A DNA stretch of 64,000 nt. Origin: Cepaea nemoralis. Taxonomy: Eukaryota; Mollusca; Gastropoda; Stylommatophora; Helicidae. A program made the translations under genes and the position numbers. Positions 1 through 11,609 of this stretch are shown one piece after another (positions within the stretch are counted from its first letter, which is position 1; each line of letters begins with the position of its first letter). A model generated the notes under the pieces. It ran no database searches, was not told the origin of the DNA, and saw only the letters and a list, made by a program, of their open reading frames with translations. The stretch covers positions 574,501 through 638,500 of the forward strand of contig JACEFZ010026865.1 of the NCBI GenBank assembly GCA_014155875.1, given 5' to 3'.

Positions 1-227
1 AACACTGATATTATGTTGCTGGGTTGCAGCGATAGTTGATGCTGCTGGTGAGTTGCTCTGGTATACCACAACACTCTGAAAGTCAACCCAAAATAAACGA
101 CTGGTCAGTGGTGGCCTGGGTTGTGATCTCATATGTCTGTCCTAGCCTGTGACTACCCTCTGTCTTCATTCTGAATCTCGCTATCGAACCAATCCCTAAC
201 TGTGACTGTACTGTTGATGTGATAGGA

Positions 228-425
228 AAGGAAATGGATCACAAATCTAACAACCACAGCTGACGCTCCTAAGTGTATAAGAGATGCAGATGTGTATTGG
301 GGAAAGTAACTGGATCACTAACCTAAGACCCAGACTGACACTCCAAAGTGTACAAGGTGTATTGAGGAAGGGAAATGGATTGCTAACCTAATAACCCAAA
401 ACTGATACTCCACAGTGTACAGTAG
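228..425. repeat. Degenerate 65-75-bp tandem repeat, three copies
   Basis: Three successive copies share the order ggaaatggatcac, ctaacctaa, ctgacactcc and agtgtaca. The flanking stretches 1-227 and 426-1294 show no gene or recognisable element on either strand. Confidence 0.6.
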
Positions 426-1294
426 ACGAAAAGAGGTAGTGACGATATAACTGACTACTCCTGATAAGAAGGTGAAGAAATATGCTTCTGAGCAGGTTAC
501 CAATACTAATAGTCCAAGAACGCCCCAGGATATACTGTAGATCAGTGTAATGCTACTATTCAAGAAACAATGCAACGCGCGACAGTAGTGACATACCATA
601 CTTAAAACATCTCTTTGTTAAAATCAGAATCCTTCTGTAACGAACTCTAATATCGTTGAACATCGAGAATCAAGAAATGCAGCTGCTTATACTGTAAGGC
701 AGTAAAATATCTATCATCAAAGACCAGAGACCAGAATAACAAATATATTCACTAGGTCTGCCGTCGAACGTCAATGTAAATTAAAGGTAAAGCGAAGCGC
801 GTGGTGAGTTTAGCCTGACGCCTTCTAACATCTCCAATCATTACTAAATCACTTCTAGAAAACCTGACATTAGCTGACCAAGAATCTGAGCATTGTCGAT
901 CTCAATCTGCTACTGGATTCGCTCAATCGAACATAATAATTATCCTACGTGACTTAGAATTTTAACCATGCGTGCTTTGCGAGTAGTTGACCAAACCCAT
1001 CAATGTCGTAAAATAATAATGATCACGCCTGTCCTATATTTAGGCCAAATATATTAAATGAATTTCCGCTTATTGGGAAATGAATTTATACAGAGCGCTA
1101 TTCTTTACTAGTCCTCCTGACGGAGAATATTAGGTGTTTGTTTTCTCTCGTTTTGCCGCAACGCGGCTTCGACAGACAAACAGGTTATGAAAATAAAAAT
1201 ACATAAATAATAATTGTTTTGCCTTACCTAGTTCCAGAATCAGATTCTCACTACGGGTCAGGGCACTTGTTCAATATAAAATTTGGTGAGGCTT

Positions 1295-1385
1295 ATTACT
1301 TATTTCAGTAATCTACTATTCAACTATTACTTGTTTAAGTAATCTACTATTGAACTATTACTTGTGTAAGTAATCTACTATTAAA
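1295..1385. repeat. 31-bp tandem repeat, three copies
   Basis: The block agtaatctactatt plus gaactattacttgt is repeated three times with a few substitutions. Confidence 0.75.
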
Positions 1386-4300
1386 AGGGTTGCCTTTCGT
1401 ACACCACAATTGGCCCCGACCGTTGTCTGCGATTTCTAGCAGAAAAGTGAGACCGGACGTGGAACTAGGATTAGCAAGTGGCCGTTTCCGGGCCCAGTTG
1501 TCTGTTGGTTGTAGTTGGCCAGGATAAGTAAGCCAAACTAAATTACCCCATTACTATAAATACAAAGTAAACGTAACCTTAATGTAAACATATATTAAAG
1601 AATCTTTATATTATACTGAGTACTAAGCAAGAGGGACTCCAAAATGGCTAGCTTCCGTGTTGCCGAGAACTCTCTAAGCATTCAGAAGTTGCAATTACTG
1701 GAGAAAATCACTTTCTCTGAGATTCATGGGTTCTACCCATGAGAAACCCATGTAGGTTCAGTTCACAGGTTGCCGGGTGCATAATGCCAGCCCAGACTTT
1801 CTACAACTAGAAAGATAAAGAATATTCTAGGCCTTATGATCTTCGCTGGCTTTCTTGAAGTTAAAAATAACTCTAGACCCAGATAACTCCGTTAATCCCC
1901 GCCTACGGGAGTTCCCTGCTGCGAAGACACACCTATATGGAGGTTTAGCAACAGCAATCCTTTCAAAATAAAGTATGTTGTTTATCCATGGGTACATACT
2001 AACATACCGCTCATGGGATGTGAAGTTGCAGTAGCGGATGTACACACCATGCTGGTTTCTAGGTCTGGAGAAGGGCAGGAGAGATTTTACAGGTGCATAT
2101 TTAGATTGAAATCATCTACGGATAAGTAAAATTATGTTGAAACTGATAGACATTGACACCAACACAATGTAGGAAATCTCAAACATCAAGAATCCACAGA
2201 ACAATTTATGATAGCTGTCACCGACCGTTAGGGTGTTTCTATTGAAATAGACAGAAATCCCTATCCAAGAGTTTGCCGACAGTCTCTAGAAAGTATGGCT
2301 CGTTATCAGAATGTCTAAAGGGATGGTCCCGATAGAAGAGACTGGGATTCACTTGGTAGACAAAGGCAGAAGGTGAAGAACACTCATGTATGTAGGAAGA
2401 CCTAACACGAATGTCTAGTTTATCTGTCGGTGATCCTTCGTCATTTAATGATAAGCCCCCTGTTTTAAATACTTGCACGCACTCACGCACACGCCTTGCG
2501 TTCAAATGATCACGAGGGGAGTACGTTGGTACAAGTATAAAACAATAATACTCTTTAATAGTAAAAGAGATAATGAAAAGTGTCGTTCACGTGGTGAACT
2601 ATGACAGTTACATTTATGTTACAGGTACAAAAATAAAACAGTTTTCTGATGCTTAGCTAGATCGCATATCATTATTCACACCATCCAGACAGTGACACAC
2701 TCAGACCACATGTAGACACAGAGTCACCTGAGACAATTTGATCTTGTTTAGGAATAGTGCTGGCTTTCGTTTGGATTATGTCTTGGAGTCGACCCTGGCA
2801 TTCAACAGGTGTATGAGGCTCCTCCGGATTCCAGGTTCCGTCTCCACTAGTTGGTGGCTCAAAGTTTCGGTAACCGGACCAGTTAGGTGTCAGCAGTATC
2901 AGCAGCGAGGCTCCTTAAATCAAATCAAACAAACAGTTGCAGACTCCTTAGTGTCTTGACAATAGCAATGTGTCTAAGTGCTGGTGTTGTGTGTCTGTTG
3001 TGTATGTGTCAGATGCAGAATAGGAACAAAACATAGTTCCTCTCTGCTATTCTGTATCAAAAACAAAAGGCCAATAGCTCTTATCAGCTTGGCTATACAT
3101 TGTATGACATGGTGATACAAAGTGACAAAGGGTCCAGAAGTGGACATATCCTAAGACCACATGGTCCATTGGGGTAAAACCAGTAGACAAATCTTTGTTT
3201 GAAAAAGGCATTACAAAATGTACATGGTTGGAAAACTTGAAGTGACTCATATGCAATAATTACTGGTGCATTCCTTAACACCATGGTGAGGAAGTCCTGG
3301 GCAGCCAGGATGTTTCCCTAGATAGCTAAGGAAAGGCCAACAATAATTCAACCTAATCCCACATCAGTCATTAGGCATAAAGCAATCAAGTGTCGCCATG
3401 AAGTCGTGAGGTATACCCCACAGAATATACGAGCTAAAAGATAAGAAGAAGGCCAGCCGGCAAGCAAGAGGGCTGAGATATTCCAGGCATTGGGCTTTAG
3501 GATGTCTCAGTTATCCCTTGTTGAGTTATTTACTCCCCAAATTCTGATTCCTCACCACATGGTATTTGCTTTGAACTTATGACCGTCAGTGTCATGTAGT
3601 TCGGCATGGTGGTGAATCAGGGTTAAGCCAATTTATGTTAGAATATAAATCGCCTAGTAATATTGCTGGCATGTGTGAATCATGTTCCACATGTCTTTTC
3701 TACTTATGCCCACATGGCAAAATCATGTTATCATATTTTCAACAAAATATACACGTAAATACATTCACAAAATGCATATGAAAATAATCAGTAAGGTTTA
3801 TACATTATATCTATATATTTTTATCTATAAATATATCTAGGCCTCACATGTTTTCTCTCAATGTCTCCCCTTTCAAATACCACGTGTCATAAATATACAT
3901 GGTCGGGAAAGTTAGTGTTTTCCCAATATCAGAATATAAATGTGTACACACTTCTCACTATAATCATAATTATTATGTTACTACACTCACCCCCAGTCTT
4001 ATTGCAGCAATAAAGATCTGTTTTGGTATAATCTACCAAAGATGGAGTTGGATTTGGCAGCCCACTTCATGTAAGGTCTGCTTGGCACAGCAGCTATGGT
4101 CGTTGTCGTTGTTAGTCACAATTTCTGGTGCCGCAGTACTAATAGCATATCGCCGTATTCCCGTTGCTAGGGAGTGACGGACCTATGTCCCCAGTCCATA
4201 GACTTGGTATTAATACGGGTTGAAGACAGAGGATTTCCCTTGTGACATCATTTGAATAGATGACGTGAAAATACACGCTGTCCCCAATGCACTGTGTAGT

Positions 4301-4494
4301 TTTAGTGCAGAAAATGTCTGCTAGTCATTCTGAGTCAGTATGAGTAATTTAGCTGCTGTACTGAATCCAGAATGTAAATAGTAATTCAGCTAACGTAATG
4401 TTGGTGGTATTCACATAGTGATCTAGACTCATCCCGTCACAATAGCCATCTCTAATAAGTACAGAGTATTGCAACAGTTAGTAGCTGATGTTGA
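1386..4494. other. Unassigned non-coding stretch
   Basis: Only short chance open frames without recognisable motifs are present. The part 3730-3850 is A+T-rich. No CUB exon was found here, although one is expected upstream of 8631. It may be intron of the CUB gene or intergenic DNA. Confidence 0.5.
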
Positions 4495-5795
4495 GTTGAG
4501 TCCAGAACCAATGTCACAGCACTCAGGAGATTCCTGTATGTACTCTGTCCTCATCTTCAACAGCCAATGAAGAGACCCAATACTAATGGTTCCATTGGTT
4601 AAGAACCAGCATCACTGCACTCAGGACATTCCCATATGTGCTCTGCCCCCTCGTTCAACAGCCAGCAAAGAGTCATACTACTAATGGTTCCCACCGCTAT
4701 CTGATTAAAAGTTCTCATGGTCTCCCCTCTCAGTTTTTAGTTTCTTCCCGAACCCCTGCCTATCCCCCGCAATCTCATTCTTTCCACATATGGGTTCTCA
4801 GTTCTCAGTCTGTTCCTCCGCCTTCTTCACCTGGTCCCACAGGCACACGACCACCTCCCCCTTGTCCATAGGCAATATACCAACAAGAGGTGCAATCCCT
4901 GCTAGCCTATCAACCTGTTCATTCTCCCGCACCCCCGCATGGCCAGAGCAAAATATCCATACAATTCTCACAATCTGTGTCCTCTAAAGTGACGAGAGCC
5001 ATTCCACACAAAACATTCCTTTTTGAATCCGTAATGAATACAGCGTGTGTTGCAGTAGTCTCCTCTAGCCAACGGAATGCCGCTGTTACTGCCTCCACCT
5101 CCATTCTCATGCTGGATATTGTAGTCTCATATGCCAGACTCTCCTTTTTCAAGACTCGTCCATTAGCCTTTGCAATAAAGCCCCAACCACTACGTCTGTT
5201 TCTCACCACTGACCCATCGGTGTCGATGACTATGTCACCTTGATGTTTGTTACTCTGGATCAGGTGTTGCACTTCAAATTCAGTGTGGTCCGCTACCCAT
5301 TCTCTGCACTCACGACCCAGTGTTATTATTACATTGTGCCAGTCTGTCATGTCTTCCGGAACTTCAACCCACTCTCTTTCACGATTGATGGTCTCTAGAT
5401 CACACATCTGACATATAGAAAGTTCTGCCTTTGCTATCCTGGACCTGCCTCGTCTTAGTCTATGACCCTTGACCATATTCATGGCTGCATGTAGCGGGTG
5501 ATCCCTATCTGCAGCAACTCTCAGGTACCATTTGGCCTGAAGGACCTTATGCCTATCCGTCATTGTTGGTAGCACCAGGATATGCCTCATGCATATAATG
5601 GGTGTGCCCTTTGTGCATCCCAGGATTAACCGCATGGCGGCATTCTGTATGCACTCCAACCTTTCAAGCTGGCTCTTTGATACTGTCAGCAGCCCCAAAC
5701 CATACTCAGTGACAGAAATTATTAACTGCTGAAAGAGCCTGTACAGCATCTTCTGGTCTACATGAGTTCCTAGACTTCTGACCCTTGTACTATTA
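4495..5795 (-). pseudogene. LINE-R 3' part: RT thumb plus RNase H, reverse strand
   Basis: On the reverse strand the frame runs from the region after the RT palm (LYRLFQQLIISVTEYGLGLL) through a linker to an RNase H domain. The RNase H shows VIDTDGSVV (first Asp), MRMEVEAV (Glu), VFITDS (second Asp) and, in another frame nearer 4920, PGHAGVRENEQVD. It then ends in a 3' region and a TTGAG-type repeat near 4495. RNase H after RT is typical of the I-type group of non-LTR retrotransposons. The frame is broken near the RNase H end. The matching RT palm lies next to it in opposite orientation (5796-6180), so the copy is 5'-inverted and inactive. Confidence 0.85.
4504..4695. repeat. Tandem duplication of the LINE-R 3' end
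   Basis: The block from gtcacagcactcagga through ctaatggttcc occurs twice in a row, about 105 bp apart, with several differences. Other LINE-R copies (35905, 10937) have it once. Confidence 0.7.
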
Positions 5796-6180
5796 CACCT
5801 GGGTTGCCACAGGGATCTGCTTTGTCCCCAGTGCTCTTTAATGTCTACACCAGCAAAATCGCAGCTATTGAGACACCAGTTGTGGGTAGAATCTTGACAT
5901 TTGCAGATGTTGTGCTGGTGTACAAACAAGGCAGAGGCAGGGCCAGTTTGGCGAAAGACTTACAGGTGGCAGAGTGGTGCAGGGATGCAGGGGCCATTAT
6001 ACACCCAGACAAGGCATAAGTTGTGTGATACTCCCTGGATAACCGGATCGTCAAATTGTCAAGGCAGATGTCCCAGGTATTATGTTGAATGGATTTCCTT
6101 AGTTGAGAAAGTAAATTGAAGTACTTGGGTATCACCTTTGACAGGTGTTTGTCTTTTAAGGACTGTCAACGTCTCTAGGG
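5796..6180 (+). pseudogene. LINE-R RT palm, inverted head of the same copy
   Basis: The + strand reads LPQGSALSPVLFNVYTSKI (RT motif after the palm), then LTFADVVLVYK, where the catalytic F/Y-A-D-D box has lost its second Asp, then DAGAIIHPDKA and later LKYLGITFDRCLSFKD. These segments belong just upstream of the domain encoded on the reverse strand at 4495-5795. Orientation flips at about 5795. Stop codons after 6019 break the frame. Confidence 0.82.
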
Positions 6181-7465
6181 GTTTACATAGTGGGTTCAGA
6201 CAGGCAGATAGTGCGAGTACAGATGAGGCGTGAAAACATGAGTATGTTGGCATATAATTTAATGTTTATACAGCATGATAATTGCCGTATAGTTATTGAA
6301 TATTATTCCAGCTTGCTGTCAAGAACAACAGTCCAGCAGAACTACTGGAGCAACGTTAATGAATATGTAATGATTGAAGGCAGGCTGACATTTTCTGGCA
6401 AGGCAATGTTTATTATATAGAATAGCTTGTAGCGTCCTCAAATACACCGTTCCCAAGTTGCTGGGAGGATCGGTGTTACGTAAATAGGCAAAACGCACAA
6501 TACTCATGATACATAATTAATTAATTGAATGCCCAGATAAATGATTTAGCCGCCTAGCGATATCCACGTTGCATCGTTGCCGCTTAACATAACAATACCG
6601 ACTTACTGTTGACATTTCCTAACCTTGGGCCATACCGTCGAATTCTGATTTAATATTAATGGCCAACCGTGTGTCCTGACTGTGGAGCATGCCTTGATCA
6701 TGTATCCTTTATGAACGATAGTTCCCTGTTACTATTTCCATCCTCCAGATCGATTCATGTTGATAATTCGTCTCTGAGAATGTTACGCCGCGTTTCTTGC
6801 TGTCAGCCCAAACATCATTCTCTCCCTGACTGGATGCTAGTCTATCCCGCGGTGACGTTTTTCCCATCGTGACGTCACTTGGTTACTTTTGCTGCTCACT
6901 TCTTTGAGATTAACTCTTCGGATATCTCTCTCATTTATAAATTCTGTATCTCATTCTAAAGTGCTACGTGGCAATAATAATATCACAATAATGTTTAAAC
7001 AACTCAAAATACATTCTCGCACAGCTTTCAGAAAATACTCTTGCGCAACTATCAAGGAATGCACACGTGCTTCAGCAAGCACACCAACACATGTTAAGCA
7101 GTGGCCACATTCACTCACACTGAAGTCTAAGTGCTAGTCTAATCTTCCTCTCAACACAATCATGCATACTCTCTCATCCACGTCCGAGTCCCATCTGCCG
7201 TTTCCTACTCAGTTAGATGGTCACGAGTTACTTGACCCTCGTGGAGGTCGTGCTAGTCGAGTCTGTCTCACTCGCCTGTTTGAGTACTGCGTACTTTGTT
7301 ACCCTGCCCAAGATGAACATGTCCTGTCATTCAAGGGCACAGTCTTGCCCCTAACCTACTGTCATAGGCGTCTGGACCGGTCTACTATCCTCCGCACTCT
7401 TCCCATGTCCTATGTCTGTCCTCTGTCTTCTGTTATGTCATATCTGGGACCTTGACAAGGACCAT
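6181..7465. other. Unassigned stretch
   Basis: No domain, splice-compatible exon or family shared with the rest of the window was recognised. Open frames of 60-97 codons lack any motif. Confidence 0.45.
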
Positions 7466-7545
7466 AGACATAATCCCAGAGGACCCTAAATACATCTGCC
7501 TTATTGCTGCCCCACCCAGCATTGTAGACCCAGCCAGTCTATCCA
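7466..7545 (-). mobile_element. Short LINE-R fragment
   Basis: The stretch agacataatcccagagg to gtagacccagccagt aligns with the RNase H end of LINE-R copies at 11190, 27350 and 36140. Confidence 0.5.
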
Positions 7546-8245
7546 GTGTGCCCCAATGACCCCAAGAGCTATGTCGATGGTAGCGCACCCACTGGTAAGG
7601 TTTCCCTTGTCGGACAGGTCAAGGGCTAGGGACCAGATGAAGAGATACACAAACCTGCTGCCTTGTAAGTAGACTGGGGGCAGTCAAAGGCTAGGGAGCA
7701 GATGAAGAGATACACAAACCTGCTGCCTTGTAGGTAGACTGGGAACAGTCAAAGGCTAGAGAGCAGATGAAGAGATACACAAACCTGCTGCCTTGTAGGT
7801 AGATTGGGGACAGTCAAAGGCTAGGGACCAGATGAAGAGATACACAAACCTGCTGCCTTGTGGGTAGACTGGGGACAGTCAAAGGCTAGGGAGCAGATGA
7901 AGAGATACACAAACCTGCTGCCTTGTAGGTAGACTGGGGACAGTCAAAGGCTAGGGAGCAGATGAAGAGATACACAAACCTGCTGCCTTGAAGGTAGACT
8001 GGGGACAGTCAAAGGCTAGGGAGCAGTTGAAGAGATACACAAACCTGCTGCCTTGAAGGTAGATTGGGGACAGTCAAAGGCTAGGGAGCAGATGAAGAGA
8101 TACACAAACCTGATGCCTTGTAGATAGACTGGGGACAGTCAAAGGCTAGGGAAAGCACACCTGAAAAAATCCGCTTGTCAAAGTCAGATGTCCTGAACCA
8201 CAGGCTTGGCGAAACACAGCAACACAACTCACTTGATGATGATGA
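7530..8245 (+). mobile_element. LINE-B 3' UTR-like fragment containing a 65-bp array
   Basis: The start (ccaatgacccca, agctatgtcgatgg) and the end (cttgatgatgatgatt) match the 3' end of the LINE-B copy read in reverse at 41640-42015. The middle is expanded into an array. No coding part remains. Confidence 0.65.
7610..8155. repeat. 65-bp minisatellite, about 8 copies
   Basis: The unit contains cagtcaaaggctaggg, gcagatgaagagataca and acctgctgccttgtagg. Single-copy versions of the same unit lie in LINE-B 3' ends at 9400-9470 (+) and 41855-41935 (reverse), so the array is an expanded piece of that element. Confidence 0.9.
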
Positions 8246-8660
8246 TTATGACTCTTTATTCAATTTTCAGTATATACGTCAAAAGACATTTCTATTTTGC
8301 TACATTTTATTAACAAACATCTGTATTCAGTGTTGAGTATATACATACAAGAATTGTAATTTGGTACTTTTTATTAACGGACATCTATATTCAATATTGA
8401 GTAAACACATAAAAGGCTCCTCTATATTGCTACATTCTATTAACAAGGATCTATATTCAACGTTGAGTAACCACATACTAGACTTTTCTATATTGCTACA
8501 TTCTATTGTCAGGCATCTATATTCATTGTTGAGTAAATACATACTAGACTTTTCTACAATGCTGCATTTAATTAACGGATTTCTGTATTCAAAGTTGAAT
8601 ATATACAAACGCTCTTCTATTTTGCTTCAGGTTATTAATGGGGTTCTGCTAGATTCACCA
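8245..8660. repeat. Degenerate ~65-bp array overlapping the exon 1 acceptor
   Basis: About five diverged units carry the order ttttctatattgct, acattctattaac, ggatctatattc and ttgagtaa-acacatac. The last unit corresponds to tcttctattttgcttcag plus the first bases of exon 1 (gttattaatgg...ttctgctagattc). The units thus appear to be old tandem copies of the acceptor and exon start; the similarity is moderate. Confidence 0.7.
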
Positions 8661-8802
8661 TCCCTGGATCGATTCTGTGGTGAGACAGTTCCAGCAGAGC
8701 CTGTCGAATCATCAGGCAACACAATGAGGGTTCGGTTCTACACTGATGGATCTGTCAGCAATGCTGGGTTCCGAGCTACATATACATCAGACAGAGAGGC
8801 GG
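8631..8802 (+). CDS. Exon 1 in window: second half of CUB-a
   Basis: Acceptor tttgcttcag before GTTATT and donor gtgaga after GAGGCGG. The exon is 172 bp, enters in phase 0 and leaves in phase 1. It starts VINGVLLDSPSLDRFCGE, carrying the FCG cysteine (fourth CUB cysteine), and continues to VRFYTDGSVSNAGF, which matches the conserved F-x-S-D-x-S-x(4)-G-F block. The Asp in YTDGS is where calcium-binding CUBs place their third ligand. The first half of this domain should end in a D-Y-V-E-like motif on an exon to the left; I searched 1-8630 by eye and did not find it, so the preceding intron probably extends beyond the window. A degenerate array reaches right up to, and seems to include, the acceptor. 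Confidence 0.85.
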
Positions 8803-8837
8803 GTGAGAATTTTGACCTATCCTTTTTCTCTGGTGGT

Positions 8838-9285
8838 TAGACAATGGGTTATGATGTACACACAAGTCCATCACCAGGTTGAGATCATAGGTTATGATGT
8901 ACACACAAGTCCATCACCAGGTTGAGATCATGGGTTATGATGTACACACAAGTCCATCATCAGGTTGAGATCATAGGTTATGATGTACACACAAGTCCAT
9001 TACCAGGTTGAGATCATGGGTTATGATGTACACACAAGTCTATCACCATGTTGAGATCATAGGTTATGATGTACACACAAGTCCATCACCAGGTTGAGAT
9101 CATAGGTTATGATGTACACACAAGTCCATCACCAGGTTGAGATCATGGGTTATGATGTACACAAGTCTATCACCATGTTGAGATCATAGGTTATGATGTA
9201 CACACAAGTCCATCACCAGGTTGAGATCATGGATTATGATGTACACACAAGTCCATCACCAGGTGGAGATCAATCTCATCAATAT
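8838..9285. repeat. 43-bp minisatellite, about 10 copies
   Basis: The unit is built from gttgagatcatgggttatga and tgtacacacaagtccatcac plus cag. It starts 35 bp after the exon 1 donor. Confidence 0.92.
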
Positions 9286-9535
9286 CCTTCTGATGTGTCT
9301 CACCTTACTATGGAAGAGGGACGTGTGTGTTCCAATGACCCCAAGAACTATGCTGATGGTATCGCAGCGACTGGTAGGGCCTGGCAATTCGGACAGGTCA
9401 GGGCTCACAAGCAGATGAAGAGAGACACAAACCTGCTGCCTTGTAGGTAGACTGGGGATAGTGCTGGTTGAAGTCAGATGTACTGAGCCACATACTTGGC
9501 GAAACAGTGCGATGCAATTCACTGAATGATGACAT
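9286..9535 (+). mobile_element. LINE-B 3' UTR-like fragment
   Basis: It shares ttccaatgaccccaagaac, tatgctgatggtatcgcagc and cacaaacctgctgccttgta with 7540-7740 and with the reverse of 41640-42015. It holds one copy of the unit that is amplified at 7610-8155. Confidence 0.65.
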
Positions 9536-9945
9536 GATGTCCATGTCCTCATCATCAGCATACTGCAGCATCTGGTTGCAACGACATGATGTCCGTCTCC
9601 TCATCACCAATATACTGCAGCATCTGTCTGCAACAACATGATGTCCGTCTCCTCATCACCAGTATACTGCAGCATCTGGTTGCAACGACATGATGTCCGT
9701 CTCCTCATCACCAGTATACTGCAGCATCTGTCTGCAACGACATGATGTCCATCTCCTAATCACCAGTATACTGCAGCATCTGTCTGCAACGACATGATGT
9801 CCATCTCCTCATCACCAGTATACTGCAGCATCTGTCTGCAACGACATGATGTCCATCTCCTCATCACCAGTATACTGCAGCATCTGTCTGCAACGACATG
9901 ATGTCCATCTCCTCATCACCAGTATACTGCAACATCTGTCTGCAA
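9535..9945. repeat. 52-bp minisatellite, about 8 copies
   Basis: The unit contains catctgtctgcaacgacatg, atgtccatctcctcatcacc and agtatactgcag. It begins exactly where the LINE-B tail (aatgatgacatgatg) ends. Confidence 0.92.
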
Positions 9946-10110
9946 GCCGGGGATTATTTTACAAACTTATCTGAGCTTCCAGGTGGAGCCAGCCTAAAAC
10001 TGGTAAAAATGTACTGGGAAATAAAGATGGCCAGCATGACACTGACCACGTGATCCATCAAGTGCTGGTTGGTTTATAAAATGATGGGGCTATCACCGTT
10101 TTCCCTGTAA
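9945..10110 (+). mobile_element. SINE-2 body and tail
   Basis: The stretch has gtactgggaaataaaga, ggccagcatgacactgacc and caagtgctggttggtttata, which is the SINE-2 3' half seen at 22790, 47690 and 58870. Confidence 0.6.
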
Positions 10111-10356
10111 GTCTAAAGTCGTGGAACAGTCCTTGACCATGTGGTCAGAAGCATGAGACAAGCAATTGTCATTTTGAATTGCTGTTCTAGAAAGTATATA
10201 AATACAGAAGAATTGATTGTATCTCATGGAAACAAGAACAGACAACACATAAAAGTCTTAGACAAGCTAGACATAAAAATAGAGATAGGAAATAATGAAA
10301 AAAATACAGACAAGTCATTTTCTAGCCACTGTGCTACCACAGCTTGCCTAATAACT
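10111..10356. other. Unassigned short stretch
   Basis: It is A-rich, with no motif or shared repeat recognised. Confidence 0.4.
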
Positions 10357-10592
10357 ACTGGAGCCGGCTCCGTGACCAAGGGTTTCAGACGTGGTTTGTG
10401 GTCCTGCATTCTCGTGTTCGAGATTTGGCAGCTGACCGTGTTGCGTTGGTTTATTACAAATTGTATAGGTGCCAGTCGTTCAGAAAGCAATGGCAAACTA
10501 CTGAACGTAAACTTGCCAAGACAACACAGCAGCAAAGAAATGCTGGTGTTGACTGCAATGTCCTGTAAAGGATATGCAACTAACTAACTGGA
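10357..10592 (+). mobile_element. SINE-1 copy (tRNA-derived)
   Basis: The head contains a B-box-like cgtgttcgagat, the body gatttggcagctgacc and gcaaactactgaacgtaaac, and the end has the small palindrome tgtcctgtaaaggatatgc followed by aactaactaact. The same order is seen on the reverse strand at 25354-25600 and 29908-30118, where the head is tRNA-like with gcgttcgaaac. Confidence 0.75.
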
Positions 10593-10672
10593 GGGAAAAG
10601 TCACATGCAGGCAAGTAAGAGGTAGACAACGGTAGACGTGGAAAGATAACATCAAGAGATGGACAAACAGCA

Positions 10673-10865
10673 GTCAGCGAGAAGCTTTTATAACATATTT
10701 TCACAATAAGAACTGGTACAAGGTAATGAAGCCAGCGAGAAGCTATTACAAGATGTTTCTGCAATAAGAACTGGTACAAGGTAATGAAATCAATCAGAAC
10801 GAACGGGCTTCATTTTCAAAGGGTAACAAAGAAGCTTTTATAAGATGTGTCAACAATAAGGAAGA
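10673..10865. repeat. 60-65-bp imperfect tandem repeat, 2-3 copies
   Basis: The pieces gagaagcttttata, caataagaactggtacaagg and taatgaa recur two to three times. Confidence 0.65.
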
Positions 10866-10936
10866 GTCAGCCAATGAGTAATATTCACTATGCTGAGAAA
10901 CAGTTAAACAGAATTTGACGATTATAAAACTGAGCT

Positions 10937-11400
10937 CTTGAATTGAGTTGATTGAGTCAAGGCCCGACATCACAGCGTTCAGAACTGTCCCAAACAAGTT
11001 CTGTCCTCATCTTCAACAACCAGTGAAGAGTCCCAATACTAAAGGTATTAGTTGTAGTCTGATTATGTGTCTGTGTGACATTTTCTCAGAGTACTGAGTA
11101 TCAGCCAAATCCTCTGCTCACTCCCTGCCACACTATTCTGTCCAGGCAATGATGGTGGATCTGTTCCTCCACACAATACACACGATCCCGAAAGGCCCTG
11201 ATCACAAAAACCTTATTGTGCCCCACAGACCCAGCCAATTTGTCCACCTGCTTGTTTCCCAACACACCAGCATGTCCTGGGGAAGAGATCCCACAGATGC
11301 TCCTTATCTTTGATGGTGACATAGAGGTCTTTTTAAATGTTACCTCTTCACCTGTTGACATGTTAGTGAAACTCGTGTGTAACATTAAGTATTTGTTTTA
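10937..11400 (-). mobile_element. LINE-R 3' end (RNase H terminus), 5'-truncated
   Basis: The reverse strand encodes ICGISSPGHAGVLGNKQVDK, the last RNase H motif with His and Asp, followed by the LINE-R 3' region ending near the tgaattgagttgattgag repeat at 10937. The frame is open for about 94 codons. It stops next to the exon 2 acceptor. Confidence 0.8.
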
Positions 11401-11411
11401 TCGTTAATTAG

Positions 11412-11609
11412 AATGTGGGGGCTACATTACTCAACATCCAGGCCAAATATCCTCACCTGGTTTTGGCAACGGCACTTACGACCACAGGGTTCAGTGTGTG
11501 TGGCAATTGAACAGTGACATGGGCAACAGTACGATCAGACTCCGCTTCAACCACATGAACATGCAGTATCATTCGTCCTGCATTTTTGATTTTGTTGAAA
11601 TTAGAGAAG
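11412..11609 (+). CDS. Exon 2: first half of CUB-b
   Basis: Acceptor ttaattag before AATGTGG and donor gtaagt after GAAG; 198 bp, phase 1 in, phase 1 out. The peptide runs from ECGGYITQHPGQISSPGF, the standard CUB opening (Cys1, then I-x-S-P-G/N), through QCVWQLNS (Cys2 plus Trp) and LRFNHMNMQYHSS to CIFDFVEIREG (Cys3 plus D-F-V). The glutamate that usually precedes Cys3 in calcium-binding CUBs (F-x-L-E) is replaced by N-M-Q, so this domain probably does not bind calcium in the usual way. The exon end and its donor are repeated twice more just downstream. A reverse-strand LINE fragment ends only tens of bases upstream of the acceptor. Confidence 0.9.

Noticed and set aside
318..599. 93-codon reverse-strand frame with hydrophobic stretches
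   Set aside because: It overlaps a degenerate tandem repeat and shows no recognisable family or splice context.
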